Positions 27,185 to 38,900 of a stretch of DNA of 64,000 nucleotides are shown here, one piece after another. Origin of the DNA: a bacterium (GTDB lineage Bacteria; Desulfobacterota; Desulfobulbia; Desulfobulbales; Desulfobulbaceae); NCBI GenBank assembly GCA_030538155.1, contig JAUNUN010000001.1, positions 102,146 to 166,145 of the forward strand, written 5' to 3'. Every line of letters begins with the position of its first letter. The first letter of the stretch is position 1. The notes beneath the pieces are model-generated. The model did not search any database. It was not told the origin of the DNA and was given only the letters and a program-made list of their open reading frames with translations. Both the position numbers and the translations under genes were made by a program.

Positions 27185-27274
27185 ACCTGCTCGTTGTTCT
27201 GGTTTTCGCAGCAAGAGCCTGCCTCCGAAGTCTCCCTGTGCCGTTCCCCGGCTCCAGGTCGACAGTGAGTGCCT

Positions 27275-27526
27275 CTATTGCGGCCTTATTCTGTTCCTCA
27301 GCCCGGCATAGAGCCTAGTCAGGCGCGCTTCGTACGGCATCAGCCAAACAAAGAGGAAACGGCCCAGGCCGTGGATAAGCATCAAAACCGCCAATTGTCT
27401 GAAACGGGTAAAACCCGCGAAAAAGCCCAAAGGCAGCAAGCGGTTGAGCGCATAGGCACGGAAAATCCGCACAATTTCCCGCTCCTCCATATCAAAACCT
27501 TTGGTGGTGATGGGCTTTTTCTGCAT
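27275..27526 (-). CDS. Small hypothetical protein (83 aa)
   Basis: The gene begins 2 bp after the HAD-domain gene stops, and AAGGAG at the end of that gene sits 5-6 nt before its ATG. This supports it as a real, coupled gene. The product has a polar start with M-E-E-R-E-I-V-R-I-F-R, a hydrophobic centre (about 45-62) that could be one membrane helix, and a basic tail. I do not recognise a family. Co-transcription suggests an accessory role to the HAD protein or the DUF2142-like membrane protein. Confidence 0.6.
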   Translation of the reverse strand: MQKKPITTKGFDMEEREIVRIFRAYALNRLLPLGFFAGFTRFRQLAVLMLIHGLGRFLFVWLMPYEARLTRLYAGLRNRIRPQ

Positions 27527-27528
27527 AA

Positions 27529-29598
<2,070 letters not shown>

Positions 29599-29787
29599 CT
29601 ACTGGTCGTCTTGTGAATTGTATATAGATTGCAGAAAGAGCTGCTTACTTGTTGCTGAGTTCCAGAGCAAAAAATAGGTCAATGAAACGAAAACAATACG
29701 ACAAGGGCGTGCAACAGATACTTCAAGGAGCATTCTCTGAGGCCGATAAAGACAGGGCTTTGATAGAGATTTGAAATACGTTAGCTA

Positions 29788-30756
29788 TTATGCCCGCCCC
29801 AGAAGGCGCTTGGCACAGCTGCGCAGGAGATTTTTCGCCTGTATGCGGATGCCCGGTAATGCCATGCCTTCTCTGCGCCTACGCTCCTGCATCAATTCCT
29901 GTTCAAGTTCCACCAGCCGGTCCATGCCTGCGGCGGCCAAGCTCTGCACGTTTTCGGGCAGGCGGGCAAGCAGATATTTCCGGATCACGGCCTTGTCTTG
30001 TTCGCGCCCAGTGATGGCTGCCTCGCTGATGGTATTGCTGCCGTGGATACGATAGAAGAGCAAGGATTCCTCGTGCAGGAAACGCACCTGCTCCGGAAAA
30101 GCGAGTAAGACCCTGAAAATATAGTCATAATCATGGAGGTAACGCAATGGAGAAAAACCACCCACCTTGTGCATTGCCTCACGGGTCAAAAAAAAGTTGG
30201 AGGTGGTGACCAGAACATTACGTTGCAAGAAGGCAGTGTAGAGATCATTACTGTCTAAGTAGCGGCCAACAGCATCTGCATACCAGGTATTCCACCACAG
30301 GGCCGGATCGCGCAGTTCTTCGCCGTCATCATTGATCAGTTGCACCCTGCTGAACAGGCACTGAGCCCTGCTAGCACGCTGTTCATCAAGCAGGCGCTGC
30401 AAGCGGTCCATGGTATAGATATCATCGGAATTGAGGATGGCGACATAATCACCGCTGACCAGGGACAGCCCCCGGTTGAGGGCATTGTAGGCGTCCTGGT
30501 TCTCCTGATACACATACTGAATACGTTCATCCTGATACCTGTGGATAACTTCAGCGGTTCTGTCAGTTGAACCATCATCAATGATGATCAGTTCAAGATC
30601 AGTATGGGTCTGTGCGAGCACACTTTCTACTGCTGGCCCAATAAAGCGCTCATGATTGTAGGCGGGTATAACAACGGAAACCTTAGCAGAAGCCACGACG
30701 TCCTCGATGAACAAAAAAATATGGGGCAAACGGTCTTTACCCGAAAAAATCCGCAA
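29788..30756 (-). CDS. Family 2 glycosyltransferase
   Basis: A GT-A transferase with V-S-V-V-I-P-A-Y-N-H-E, I-D-D-G-S-T-D-R-T and L-N-S-D-D-I-Y as the metal site, and H-D-Y-D-Y-I-F-R in the catalytic region. The first 20 residues (M-R-I-F-S-G-K...) are not family-like. GTG at 30696, preceded by GAGG, is a plausible true start that would begin V-A-S-A-K-V-S-V. The C-terminal 40 residues form a charged helix. It sits 27 bp after the acyltransferase gene. Confidence 0.83.
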   Translation of the reverse strand: MRIFSGKDRLPHIFLFIEDVVASAKVSVVIPAYNHERFIGPAVESVLAQTHTDLELIIIDDGSTDRTAEVIHRYQDERIQYVYQENQDAYNALNRGLSLVSGDYVAILNSDDIYTMDRLQRLLDEQRASRAQCLFSRVQLINDDGEELRDPALWWNTWYADAVGRYLDSNDLYTAFLQRNVLVTTSNFFLTREAMHKVGGFSPLRYLHDYDYIFRVLLAFPEQVRFLHEESLLFYRIHGSNTISEAAITGREQDKAVIRKYLLARLPENVQSLAAAGMDRLVELEQELMQERRRREGMALPGIRIQAKNLLRSCAKRLLGRA

Positions 30757-30783
30757 GGTATGCAGGATGGAAGAGCATACCTT

Positions 30784-32385
30784 TCATCTGATAAAAGGTC
30801 GTTCAATATAGGTATAGGTAATGGTTGCAAAAATATAGGTCAGAATGCCTGCCAGCACAAACATGGCGTATCCTGACAAGTGAACCTGGTTAAACAACAC
30901 CCTGTTTACTGATTTGACAATATCAATCACCAGAGGGTGGAGCAGATAAAAGCTGAAACTCACCAACCCCATGGCGCGCAGAGGCAGACAGCCGACAACG
31001 GCCGAAAAACGGGAAGAACCGGCACAAACCGCGAAGAGGATAAGGGTGCCGGATAGAAAGCTGAAAATTCCGGGAAATTGTGCGGGATTAAAACCGTAAG
31101 GCGCAAGCAGATCATTTGCTGCCAGCATGATCAGCAGGAAGTACAGCAACAAGCCGGCAGTAGAAAAAACAGAAGGAGCAACAAAAATGGAGCCGTTTTT
31201 CTTTATGGCGGCAAGCACCAGAACGGTAATATAGGCAAACATGGAACCGCAGAGAAAGGCGCCGATTCGGGGCGCTCCCTTCACGCCTTGTCCATACAAT
31301 GAAATGACCTCATTGGTCAGATAGAGGAAGGATACGGCCATCAGAGACAACAAAAACAGTATGGCCGGGATCTTTTTTCCCGCAAAAAAGAAATAAATCG
31401 CCAGCATGATAAAGGGTAACCAGAAATAGAAGAACAGTTCCTGGGGTACCGTCCACAACACACCGTCTGCCTGGACAAAGTAGTAATGTCTGAAGGCCTC
31501 GACGATCCTGCCCCTGAAGAGGAACAGCATCGTAATCATTACATAAAACATGGGCATCACCCGTTTGAGACGGCGAGCCATATAGTTGGACATGTAGTTG
31601 TAGGAAAGAATCCGCTTGGGGTCTTGGACAAAGGGCAGGCTCAGTAAAAAGCCGCTCAAGGTAAAAAACCAGAGAATACCGAGCCAACCGGTGCCCTTGA
31701 AAACGCCGGAATGCTCGCCGAGCACGGTCAGGGCGGCCAGCCCCCGCATACCGTCTAAAGCGCCATAGTTGGTGCCGCTGGAAGAGACTTTGCGGGTGAT
31801 ATCTGTAAATGCCGGAAAGTTACGAAACTTAAACTTGGTGAGAAAAAGGTAGAAGATAAAGGCATGCACCAGCGGCATGATCCAGCCGATAAAAAAATTA
31901 CCGACTTGCAGAGGCCCTGTATGGGTGATGTACTGGTCGTAGCCATCTACCTGTAAGAGCAGGGAACTTCCCTCCACTTGTGCTGAAGTAATATACTCAT
32001 TCGTAACAAAATTCTTTAAAATTTCAGGGCCTGTGTACTCAATCGAGTCTCCAAAATAACTAAAAAAGGTTACTTTGTGCAGACGAACCATGCCCGGTTT
32101 TTCACCGAGATCCAGCCGGAATTGACGAGCTATCCTATTGTTGGTCTGAATTTTTTTTTCTTCCCTGAAATTTGCCGTATAGTGCTCGGCCCCCTGCAAT
32201 TCAAAGCTATGATATTTTAAGTTTGGTGAACCAAAGACCTCGACCTTGTCATCATGGTCCATTTCAGCGTCAATCGTTACATAAAAGAAGCTGGACAGCA
32301 CCAGAACATTGGTTGCGTACTTCAGAACCACAAAACAGGACAAGGTTGCGCAGAGTATGGCAACATGCTTTAATTTCGCTCTCAT
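30784..32385 (-). CDS. Acyltransferase 3 family membrane O-acyltransferase
   Basis: About 533 residues. A single N-terminal helix (about 8-30) and an extracytoplasmic region of some 150 residues precede a ten-helix acyltransferase-3 domain. This starts G-A-L-D-G-M-R-G-L-A-A-L-T-V-L-G-E-H, the usual R-G-x-A-x-x-x-V-x-x-x-H motif with Glu-His here. Such enzymes O-acetylate surface polysaccharides. The added N-terminal periplasmic domain is unusual and might contact the acceptor. ATG 32385 is preferred, with ATG 32421 as an alternative. Confidence 0.8.
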   Translation of the reverse strand: MRAKLKHVAILCATLSCFVVLKYATNVLVLSSFFYVTIDAEMDHDDKVEVFGSPNLKYHSFELQGAEHYTANFREEKKIQTNNRIARQFRLDLGEKPGMVRLHKVTFFSYFGDSIEYTGPEILKNFVTNEYITSAQVEGSSLLLQVDGYDQYITHTGPLQVGNFFIGWIMPLVHAFIFYLFLTKFKFRNFPAFTDITRKVSSSGTNYGALDGMRGLAALTVLGEHSGVFKGTGWLGILWFFTLSGFLLSLPFVQDPKRILSYNYMSNYMARRLKRVMPMFYVMITMLFLFRGRIVEAFRHYYFVQADGVLWTVPQELFFYFWLPFIMLAIYFFFAGKKIPAILFLLSLMAVSFLYLTNEVISLYGQGVKGAPRIGAFLCGSMFAYITVLVLAAIKKNGSIFVAPSVFSTAGLLLYFLLIMLAANDLLAPYGFNPAQFPGIFSFLSGTLILFAVCAGSSRFSAVVGCLPLRAMGLVSFSFYLLHPLVIDIVKSVNRVLFNQVHLSGYAMFVLAGILTYIFATITYTYIERPFIR

Positions 32386-32505
32386 TTCTTCTTCATTCCT
32401 GAACCGCAAAGAACAGATCAAATATTTGCATGCTGCCGTTCAAACCCATACAAGTCCATAGCGTGCATCGAACAAGGGGTGGGCTTATACACGTTTCAGC
32501 AATCT

Positions 32506-33228
32506 TTAATTAGAGTGTTCGTCAGAAAGCAAGGGCCGTATAATTATAGCTAATTCCTTAAAGCCATAACCAATATATTCAGCCGAAAACTGGTTCTTCT
32601 CAAGAAATTCCGTTAACACCGCATGGCCGTCATCCTGCCATCCCGGGAAATTAAAATAGTCGTCAAAGACGATCACTGTACCGTGCCGTATATTTTTCGC
32701 AAGGTGATCCAGTATCGTCTTGGTCGATGAGCGCAAATCGCAATCTATATGCAGAAAGGCAATGGTTCTGTCGTGGTTTTTCGTCCACTGAGGCAAAGAA
32801 TCCTCAAAATATCCTTGCCAAAGCTGCACGTTCGTCGGGACTTTGGGCAGTTTACCATGGGTTGTGAAGGTACCCACCGGGTTATGGGCCCACTGTTCCG
32901 GCAGACCTTGAAAAGAATCAAAGCCATGCACTTCCCTATTTGGATTTTTTTTAGCGATATACCGGATAGATGCCCCTTTAAATACACCAAATTCCAGAAA
33001 CAGGCCATCCAGGCTTACCCTGGTCAAGGCCACATCCATCAATCTGCGCGGAGAGCGGACAGCAACGGCCCTGGGGCAGGTCGCTTCTATAAAAACAACG
33101 CTTGCGTCGCGGGCCTTTTTATTCAAAACGGCATAGGGATGGTTTGCCGCATATTCAAAAGTTGCATAGAGTTGTGCAATCTTCTCTTTGACAAAATTTC
33201 TAAAGATATAGCCGCCTAAAAATGACAT
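32506..33228 (-). CDS. SAM-dependent methyltransferase, TylF/MycF-like
   Basis: The 240-residue class I methyltransferase has F-L-E-F-G-V-F-K-G-A-S (SAM motif I), H-G-F-D-S-F-Q-G-L-P-E-Q-W as the post-I acidic loop, H-I-D-C-D-L-R-S-S-T and V-I-V-F-D-D-Y-F-N-F with conserved Asp residues that bind a metal in TylF and MycF. These enzymes O-methylate sugars. It would methylate the repeat unit or cap the chain; capping is known to end chains in ABC-exported O-antigens. GGAGGGG lies 5-6 nt before ATG 33228, deciding this start over a longer frame. Confidence 0.82.
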   Translation of the reverse strand: MSFLGGYIFRNFVKEKIAQLYATFEYAANHPYAVLNKKARDASVVFIEATCPRAVAVRSPRRLMDVALTRVSLDGLFLEFGVFKGASIRYIAKKNPNREVHGFDSFQGLPEQWAHNPVGTFTTHGKLPKVPTNVQLWQGYFEDSLPQWTKNHDRTIAFLHIDCDLRSSTKTILDHLAKNIRHGTVIVFDDYFNFPGWQDDGHAVLTEFLEKNQFSAEYIGYGFKELAIIIRPLLSDEHSN

Positions 33229-33397
33229 TTTGAACCCCTCCAAGTCAAGTGCAGCAAGATGTACCGACCTAAAAAACAGTTTGCATACAGGAAGCGTTTG
33301 TAAAAATCCTGCTCCTTGCCTGCAAAAATTTTTAGGCAGGGCAGCTCTGCGTTCCTGGGGCCGGCACACACCTTGATACCGCTGCGGCATGAATCTG

Positions 33398-34162
33398 CTA
33401 CACAGACGGCACCCCTTTTCTTACTTGTACTACCTTCGCGGGCAGACCAACAGCAATCGAATAATCCGGCAGATCCCTGGTTACCACTGAGCCTGCCCCC
33501 ACCACACAGCCTTTTCCAATGCTCACTCCATCAAGCACAATCACCCCGGCCCCCAGCCAAGTGCCGTCGCCAATACTTAAGGGGCCCCGGGTAAAACCAC
33601 CCTGATCCATGACCGGCTGGTCAATCCGGTCTAAAAAATACCTGCCTCCACCAAGATAGCAATTGCCCGCGATGAGTACCGCCTCCCCGACCTTCAAACC
33701 CGAGACCGAGGAAAGCACCACATTACAGCCGATATCCGCCCGTCTGCCGATAGAAACCGGCCCGGTTTTTCCTTGAATAACGCAGTTTCTTGAAATGATG
33801 ACATCATCCCCGATAGTCAGCCCCTCCTCCCCAGTACCGCTTGCATCGAGCATCACATAATCATCAATGGCCACCCGGCTGCCGAAACGCATCTTGCCCG
33901 GATGCCGCAGAGTTATGCCTCTGCCCAGGATTACACCTCTGCCTGCTTGGGCAAAGAGCTTGCCGTAAAAAACCTTGCGCAAGAGATAGCCCGCGCTTCC
34001 TGGGATATTTGCAAAGAGCAGCATGGCCGTCTCGTAGGCCACAAGCCGCAGCAATGAGGTACTGCCCAAGGTCTTCAAGCAGTACCTGCGCAGAAGAGAG
34101 GTGCTGCTGTCGTGCAACTGCTCGGCCAGGGGCTGTTTGGGGACTGTTCTCTCCTCTTTCAT
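33398..34162 (-). CDS. Hexapeptide-repeat acyltransferase
   Basis: The 254-residue protein has a helical N-terminus and then left-handed beta-helix hexads (I-G-D-D-V-I-I, I-G-R-R-A-D-I-G, V-G-E-A-V-L-I, I-G-D-G-T-W-L-G-A-G-V) ending in the loop V-V-G-A-G-S-V-V-T-R-D-L-P-D-Y. This is the WbbJ/maltose-O-acetyltransferase type. The usual acceptor histidine of the G-x-N-V-x-I-G-x-x-V-x-I-x-x-H block is not obvious, so the donor or acceptor may differ. It is probably soluble and acetylates a sugar in the cytoplasm. Confidence 0.8.
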   Translation of the reverse strand: MKEERTVPKQPLAEQLHDSSTSLLRRYCLKTLGSTSLLRLVAYETAMLLFANIPGSAGYLLRKVFYGKLFAQAGRGVILGRGITLRHPGKMRFGSRVAIDDYVMLDASGTGEEGLTIGDDVIISRNCVIQGKTGPVSIGRRADIGCNVVLSSVSGLKVGEAVLIAGNCYLGGGRYFLDRIDQPVMDQGGFTRGPLSIGDGTWLGAGVIVLDGVSIGKGCVVGAGSVVTRDLPDYSIAVGLPAKVVQVRKGVPSV

Positions 34163-34213
34163 AGACGCATAATGACACAGAGCGCAGGGCTCTTTTTTAC
34201 AGAATCCAACAGA

Positions 34214-35200
34214 TCAGCGGCCAATCAACCCTTCCTCCCGGTACCATGCGGCCGTGCGGGCCAGCCCTTCACGCAGCCCCACCTTGGGTGCATAGCCCAG
34301 CATACGCCGCGCCTTTTCAATGCTGAAGGCCCGGCTTTTGGAAAAAAATTCCACCCGACGCGGATACAGGGGCGGGCTGATGCCGAGCGGTCGACAGACG
34401 GCATCGCAGAGCACCGAGGCCGCATAGACCGGTTTGAAGGGAACGCGGAGAAAGGGCCGTGGCTTGCCCAGAACCTCTGCAATGGTATCGACCAATTCCC
34501 GCAGAGTAGTGTAGCGCTCGCCACCAATGGTGAAGACCTCGCCCACTGCTTCCGGCCTAGTACCGGCCAGGATAAAGCCATCAACCAGATCATCGATATA
34601 GGTCATGTGGTAGAGGGATTCCCCTGAACCGATCATGACAAACATTTTTTTGCTGATGGGCCGGAACAGTTTCAAAAATCGGGTATCGCCCGGCCCGTAG
34701 ATACCTACCGGCCGCACCACCGATACCGGCAGCCCCTCTGCACAGAAGCGCAGGGCGAGCAGTTCCCCTTCCTTTTTGGACTCCTGGTAGTGATCGCCGG
34801 GCTCAAAGCGGTAATCTTCAGCCGCGGGCGGCTCAGTGATTTCTCCCTGCACGCCCACGGTGGAGGAGTGGACAAAACGCTGCACCCCGGCATTTTTGGC
34901 CGCATTGAGTAGGTTGCGGGCGGCTTCGACATTGACCTGAAAAAATTCTCCGGTATCAACGTGTTCGGTGCGGTAGGCGGCAGCGATATGGTAGACTCGG
35001 TCTATGCCTTCAAAGTGCCGGTTAACGGCATCCGCATCCTTGATGTCGACAAAGCGGCACTCCACCCCCATGGCCTGCAAGGGGGCAACCCGTGGGCTTT
35101 GGCGGACAAAGGCCACAACTTCTTCGCCGCTTGCAATGAGGCGCTTGCAAATATTGCCTCCGGTAAAGCCGGTTGCACCTGTAACCAAAATTTTCCCCAC
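34214..35200 (-). CDS. NAD-dependent epimerase/dehydratase (extended SDR)
   Basis: A 328-residue extended SDR with G-A-T-G-F-T-G-G-N-I for the cofactor, S-S-T-V-G-V-Q-G as the catalytic serine region and Y-Q-E-S-K-K as the Y-x-x-x-K pair. A P-V-G-I-Y-G-P-G-D-T segment follows. Such enzymes modify nucleotide sugars or, in the hopanoid-like subgroup, lipid-linked sugars. The start is taken at GTG 35200 because AGGAGG precedes it at ideal spacing and the protein then begins M-G-K-I-L-V-T-G; earlier in-frame ATG codons would bury that site. Confidence 0.85.
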   Translation of the reverse strand: MGKILVTGATGFTGGNICKRLIASGEEVVAFVRQSPRVAPLQAMGVECRFVDIKDADAVNRHFEGIDRVYHIAAAYRTEHVDTGEFFQVNVEAARNLLNAAKNAGVQRFVHSSTVGVQGEITEPPAAEDYRFEPGDHYQESKKEGELLALRFCAEGLPVSVVRPVGIYGPGDTRFLKLFRPISKKMFVMIGSGESLYHMTYIDDLVDGFILAGTRPEAVGEVFTIGGERYTTLRELVDTIAEVLGKPRPFLRVPFKPVYAASVLCDAVCRPLGISPPLYPRRVEFFSKSRAFSIEKARRMLGYAPKVGLREGLARTAAWYREEGLIGR

Positions 35201-35409
35201 CTGATCCTCCTCTCCGCACATCAGCAGACCTTCAGAGCCGAAGTCCACCTTAGCGCAGCCAAAACATGACGGCAGCAAGAATGTGATGCTCTTTCTTGTA
35301 CCATATCCGGCGCAGAACGCGCCAAAATTAAGAAGACTGCTCGATCACATAGCCCTTGGCCCGGCAGCCCTCTCAAGAAGCTCGCAAATCCAAATAATAC
35401 GCCCCAACT

Positions 35410-36927
35410 CTACCGACACCAGGGGAAGCATTCCTGCAGGCGCTGCACTTCCTCCTCCTGCCGCTTTTCATCCCAAGGAAAGAGACGGGCCAGTTGCGGG
35501 GCCAGGCGCAAAGCACGGCGCGGATCATCGCCCAAGGTGCTGCGCCTGAGCACCAGATCATCCAGATGGAGTACCGCCTGGCTGCGGATGATTGCCTGCA
35601 GTTCCTGCCAGGTGCTGTCTTCGGCAATACCCTCTGTTTGTGCCTGCCAACCCTCGGGCACATATCCAGGCACTTCAGACGCCTCGGCAAACTGCGACGG
35701 TGGTTCCCCTCGCTTGCGGCCACGGGCGAACTGTTCCGGGAAGATGTGTTGCACTGTCTTTTCTGCCACCAGCCGCGCTGTGGTGAACTTCACCCCGGAT
35801 ACGCTGTAGGCCCCCTTCGGCCCGCCCTGGGCACCGTGATCCTTGATTATCTCCCGTACCGCCAGGCGAGACGAACCTTCCTCCCTCGCGGGCAAAAGGC
35901 CGGCATAGACATGCACGACCTCCTCACGCTGCAGGTTCAGGCCCGGAACCGCCAGATTCAGATCCTCTAGATAGGCGGCAATGGCCTCTTCAGTGGGTTC
36001 CGGCCTGGTATTGCCCGGCCAGGCTGAGTGCACCGTGCCTCCCATGATCCGGCCGTTGAAGCCGTGCACAAAATACATCGGGCAGTTGGGCCGCTTGGCC
36101 CTGATGGCCAGGGAAGCGCGCGACAGGGCCGGCCGGTCGAGCAGGACGTTCCAGGCAAGGGAGTATTTGAACAGGTTGGGATCATCGTCTGCAAAGGTGG
36201 CGGCCAGTTCGCGGCAGGACGGCCCGGCGGCATTGATCAGATGGGGACTTTTGAAGATGAACTCTTCCCCGCTGTCGCTATCCCGGCAACGCACAGCAGA
36301 TATGCGCCCCTCTTCCAGCAGCACCTCTTCCGCCTTCATGTAGTTCAGGGCTGTGGCTCCGTCTGTGCAGGCCCGCCTGAGCATGGCCATGATGAGCAAT
36401 TGGGAGGAAGGCATGGCTGCATCGTACCAGAGAGCGCCGCCCTGCAGGCCTGCCTGATCCACATTCGGAAAGAGCGCAACCACTGCGGCCGGATCAAGTA
36501 TCTTGCCTGCAGGCAATTCCTGCCCGGCCGTCACCCCCTGATTGCGCCGTCGGGAAAGCAGATCGTTCAAGGCCAAGGCAGCTCTGAATACAGGTGGCCG
36601 GTACACGCCCTGGCCGTAGAGCGGCATTAGGCAGGGCAGCGGCCGCACCAGGCCGGGAAAGTTCCGCAAAAACCAGTGCCTTTCCTGGACCGACTCAAAA
36701 AAACGGGGCAAATCCAGGTTCTGCAGATAGCGCAGGCCGCCGTGCACGGTGCGCAGGTGGTTGTAGGTGGTGGCCCAGCCAAAGTCTTTTTGCTCAAGTA
36801 GAAGGGGGCTTAAGCCAAGCTTTGCGGCCTCCATGGCCAGGGCAATGCCGTACACCCCGCCCCCGATGATGATGAGGTCGTATTGCTGTTCTGCGGCTCG
36901 CCTGGGATCGCGGGTGATTACGGTCAT
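35410..36927 (-). CDS. GlpD-like FAD-dependent oxidoreductase
   Basis: The 505-residue protein has an N-terminal FAD-binding G-G-G-V-Y-G-I-A-L-A-M-E-A, the glycerol-3-phosphate dehydrogenase-like H-L-R-T-V-H-G-G-L-R-Y-L-Q segment near residue 62 and a G-V-K-F-T-T-A-R-L-V-A block near 385. It therefore resembles GlpD, which oxidises glycerol-3-phosphate to DHAP at the membrane. Its place among sugar-transfer genes is unusual and hints at a specialised role, perhaps oxidising a glycan- or glycerol-derived substrate. That is inference; it may simply serve central metabolism. Confidence 0.75.
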   Translation of the reverse strand: MTVITRDPRRAAEQQYDLIIIGGGVYGIALAMEAAKLGLSPLLLEQKDFGWATTYNHLRTVHGGLRYLQNLDLPRFFESVQERHWFLRNFPGLVRPLPCLMPLYGQGVYRPPVFRAALALNDLLSRRRNQGVTAGQELPAGKILDPAAVVALFPNVDQAGLQGGALWYDAAMPSSQLLIMAMLRRACTDGATALNYMKAEEVLLEEGRISAVRCRDSDSGEEFIFKSPHLINAAGPSCRELAATFADDDPNLFKYSLAWNVLLDRPALSRASLAIRAKRPNCPMYFVHGFNGRIMGGTVHSAWPGNTRPEPTEEAIAAYLEDLNLAVPGLNLQREEVVHVYAGLLPAREEGSSRLAVREIIKDHGAQGGPKGAYSVSGVKFTTARLVAEKTVQHIFPEQFARGRKRGEPPSQFAEASEVPGYVPEGWQAQTEGIAEDSTWQELQAIIRSQAVLHLDDLVLRRSTLGDDPRRALRLAPQLARLFPWDEKRQEEEVQRLQECFPWCR

Positions 36928-36998
36928 AGTGTGGTGGTAGGGTCTAAAGCGGTCTTGAGTGATATGGGATGATATGGGCCGGTATGGGTTCTATCGGT

Positions 36999-38900
36999 CT
37001 ATGTGAGCCAGCGCCGTTGCCAATCGTGAAACACGATCAGGGACCAGAGGATGTGGCTGTGGTTATGCGTGCCCCGGCGGTGTTCATCCTTCAGACGGGC
37101 GATCATGTTCGGGTTGAAGAGCCCCTGCCGGCGGATGGTCTGTTCATCGAGCAAGTCTTCGACTAGGGGCTTGAATTCGCTGTTCAGCCAATGCTTGATG
37201 GGAATGGAGAAACCCTCCTTGGGCCGGTAGACACATTCCCTGGGCACGAGCGTGGTCGCCACCTCCTTGAGGATAGACTTGGTGGTATTGCCCTTGAGCT
37301 TCAAGGCGGCAGGAACCCGGAAGGCCAGTTCCACCAGATCCTTATCCAGATAGGGCACCCTAGTCTCCAGGCTCACCGCCATGGACATGCGATCCACCTT
37401 GGTGAGGATGTTGTCGGAGAGATAGCTGCGCACATCCACATACAGACCCTGATCAAGCGCAGACCTTTGACCGATTTTGCCGGTTCGGCCTGCCTGGGCA
37501 AAGAGGCGCTCAATATGCCTGCCCACAGGCTTCGTGATCTGGGCCCGGGCCTCTGGCGTGAAGAGGAGACTGCGGAGTTCTTCCGTGACAAAAAGCCGCC
37601 AGCGGGCATGGGCCAGGCCGGGATCCAAAGCAGCTCCTTCAATAAAGCGCTTGGCCTTGTTGACAAGCCCCTTTTTCCTGGCACCAGGGCGCAGGCGTTC
37701 TGCCATAGCCGGCAACAGCTGCCGCCTCATCCAGGCCGGCAGGCGCTGGTAGAAGCGGCTTTTTTCCTGGGCCAGATAGGTTTCGTAGCCTGCAAAAAGC
37801 TCGTCGCCGCCATCGCCGCTCAGGGCCACGGTCACATGCCTACGGGCCAGACGCGACACGAGATAGGTGGGGAAGATGGAAAAATCGCCGATCGGGTCAT
37901 CCAGAAAATGCATGAGCCGGCCAAAGAGTTCCACCACATCCGGCCGGATGATTTCATCACGGTGGTCGACCCCAAGGTGGTCCGCCACCCGCCGGGCCCA
38001 ACCAAGCTCGTTGTAGCTGGGATCATCAAAACCGATGCTGAAGGTCTGCACCCCGGCCCGGCCCATGCAGGCAACGAGCAAGGATGAATCCACCCCGCCG
38101 GAAAGAAAGGCCCCCAAGGGCACGTCGCTTATCATCTGCATCCTGGTGGACCGGCGTACCTGGGCCAAAATCTCTTCCTGCCAGGCCGAAGCGGATTGCA
38201 GGGCTTGCCCGTCTGGCGTGGGGATATCCCAGTACTGCTGCAAGACCGGCTCGGGATTATCCGGCTCAAGCCAGAGCATCTGGCTCGGCAACAGTTTTCT
38301 GATGCCGGCAAAGAGCGTTGCCGCGCCGGGCGTATATTCCCAGGAAAGAAAATCGGCCAGGGCGGGCAAGTCAATGCTGCGCTCGATCAGGCCGCTTGCC
38401 AAAAGGGCCTTTATTTCCGAGCCGAAGACAAGGTGGCTTGCCGTTCGGGCATAGTAAAGGGGCTTGATGCCCAGGTGATCGCGCACCAGGGCAAAAAGTC
38501 TTTTTTTAGAGTCGTGCAGGGCAATGGCAAACATGCCGTTAAGGCGGCTCGGGAAATCACGGCCCCACTGCTCATAGGCATGCACGATAATTTCCGTATC
38601 CGTGTGGGTGCTGAAGCGGTGGCCGTAACCCTGCAGCTCCTTTTTCAGCTCGGGGAAGTTGTAGATCTCCCCGTTGAACACGGTCCAGATGCTGCGGTCT
38701 TCGTTGTAGATGGGCTGATCACCGCCGGCCAGATCAATAATCGCCAGACGGCGCATGCCCATGCTGACACCATGACAGCTCCCCATACCGGCGGAATCAG
38801 GGCCCCGGTGCACCAGGGTTTGTACCATGCGCTCCATGGCGGCATGGTTTTCAGGCAGACTCTCTCCGCTGAAATCAACCAGACCAGCAATACCGCACAT
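36999..38900 (-). CDS. asnB: Asparagine synthase (glutamine-hydrolysing), AsnB
   Basis: The 633-residue class II amidotransferase has nucleophile Cys2 after Met removal (M-C-G-I-A-G), N-G-E-I-Y-N, the ATP-pyrophosphatase P-loop S-G-G-V-D-S-S near 260 and a C-terminal synthetase domain with S-G-D-G-G-D-E-L-F-A-G-Y. It makes asparagine from aspartate and glutamine. Copies in polysaccharide loci are common and some amidate sugars' uronic acids; which applies is unknown. ATG 38900 overlaps the preceding transferase stop (TGATG). It must be the start, since the codon before it would displace Cys from position 2. Confidence 0.9.
   Translation of the reverse strand: MCGIAGLVDFSGESLPENHAAMERMVQTLVHRGPDSAGMGSCHGVSMGMRRLAIIDLAGGDQPIYNEDRSIWTVFNGEIYNFPELKKELQGYGHRFSTHTDTEIIVHAYEQWGRDFPSRLNGMFAIALHDSKKRLFALVRDHLGIKPLYYARTASHLVFGSEIKALLASGLIERSIDLPALADFLSWEYTPGAATLFAGIRKLLPSQMLWLEPDNPEPVLQQYWDIPTPDGQALQSASAWQEEILAQVRRSTRMQMISDVPLGAFLSGGVDSSLLVACMGRAGVQTFSIGFDDPSYNELGWARRVADHLGVDHRDEIIRPDVVELFGRLMHFLDDPIGDFSIFPTYLVSRLARRHVTVALSGDGGDELFAGYETYLAQEKSRFYQRLPAWMRRQLLPAMAERLRPGARKKGLVNKAKRFIEGAALDPGLAHARWRLFVTEELRSLLFTPEARAQITKPVGRHIERLFAQAGRTGKIGQRSALDQGLYVDVRSYLSDNILTKVDRMSMAVSLETRVPYLDKDLVELAFRVPAALKLKGNTTKSILKEVATTLVPRECVYRPKEGFSIPIKHWLNSEFKPLVEDLLDEQTIRRQGLFNPNMIARLKDEHRRGTHNHSHILWSLIVFHDWQRRWLT

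Noticed and set aside
36950..37000. Short direct repeats of GATATGGG after the GlpD-like gene
   Set aside because: Three imperfect copies in about 30 bp with no symmetry or neighbouring signal; too little to call a site.
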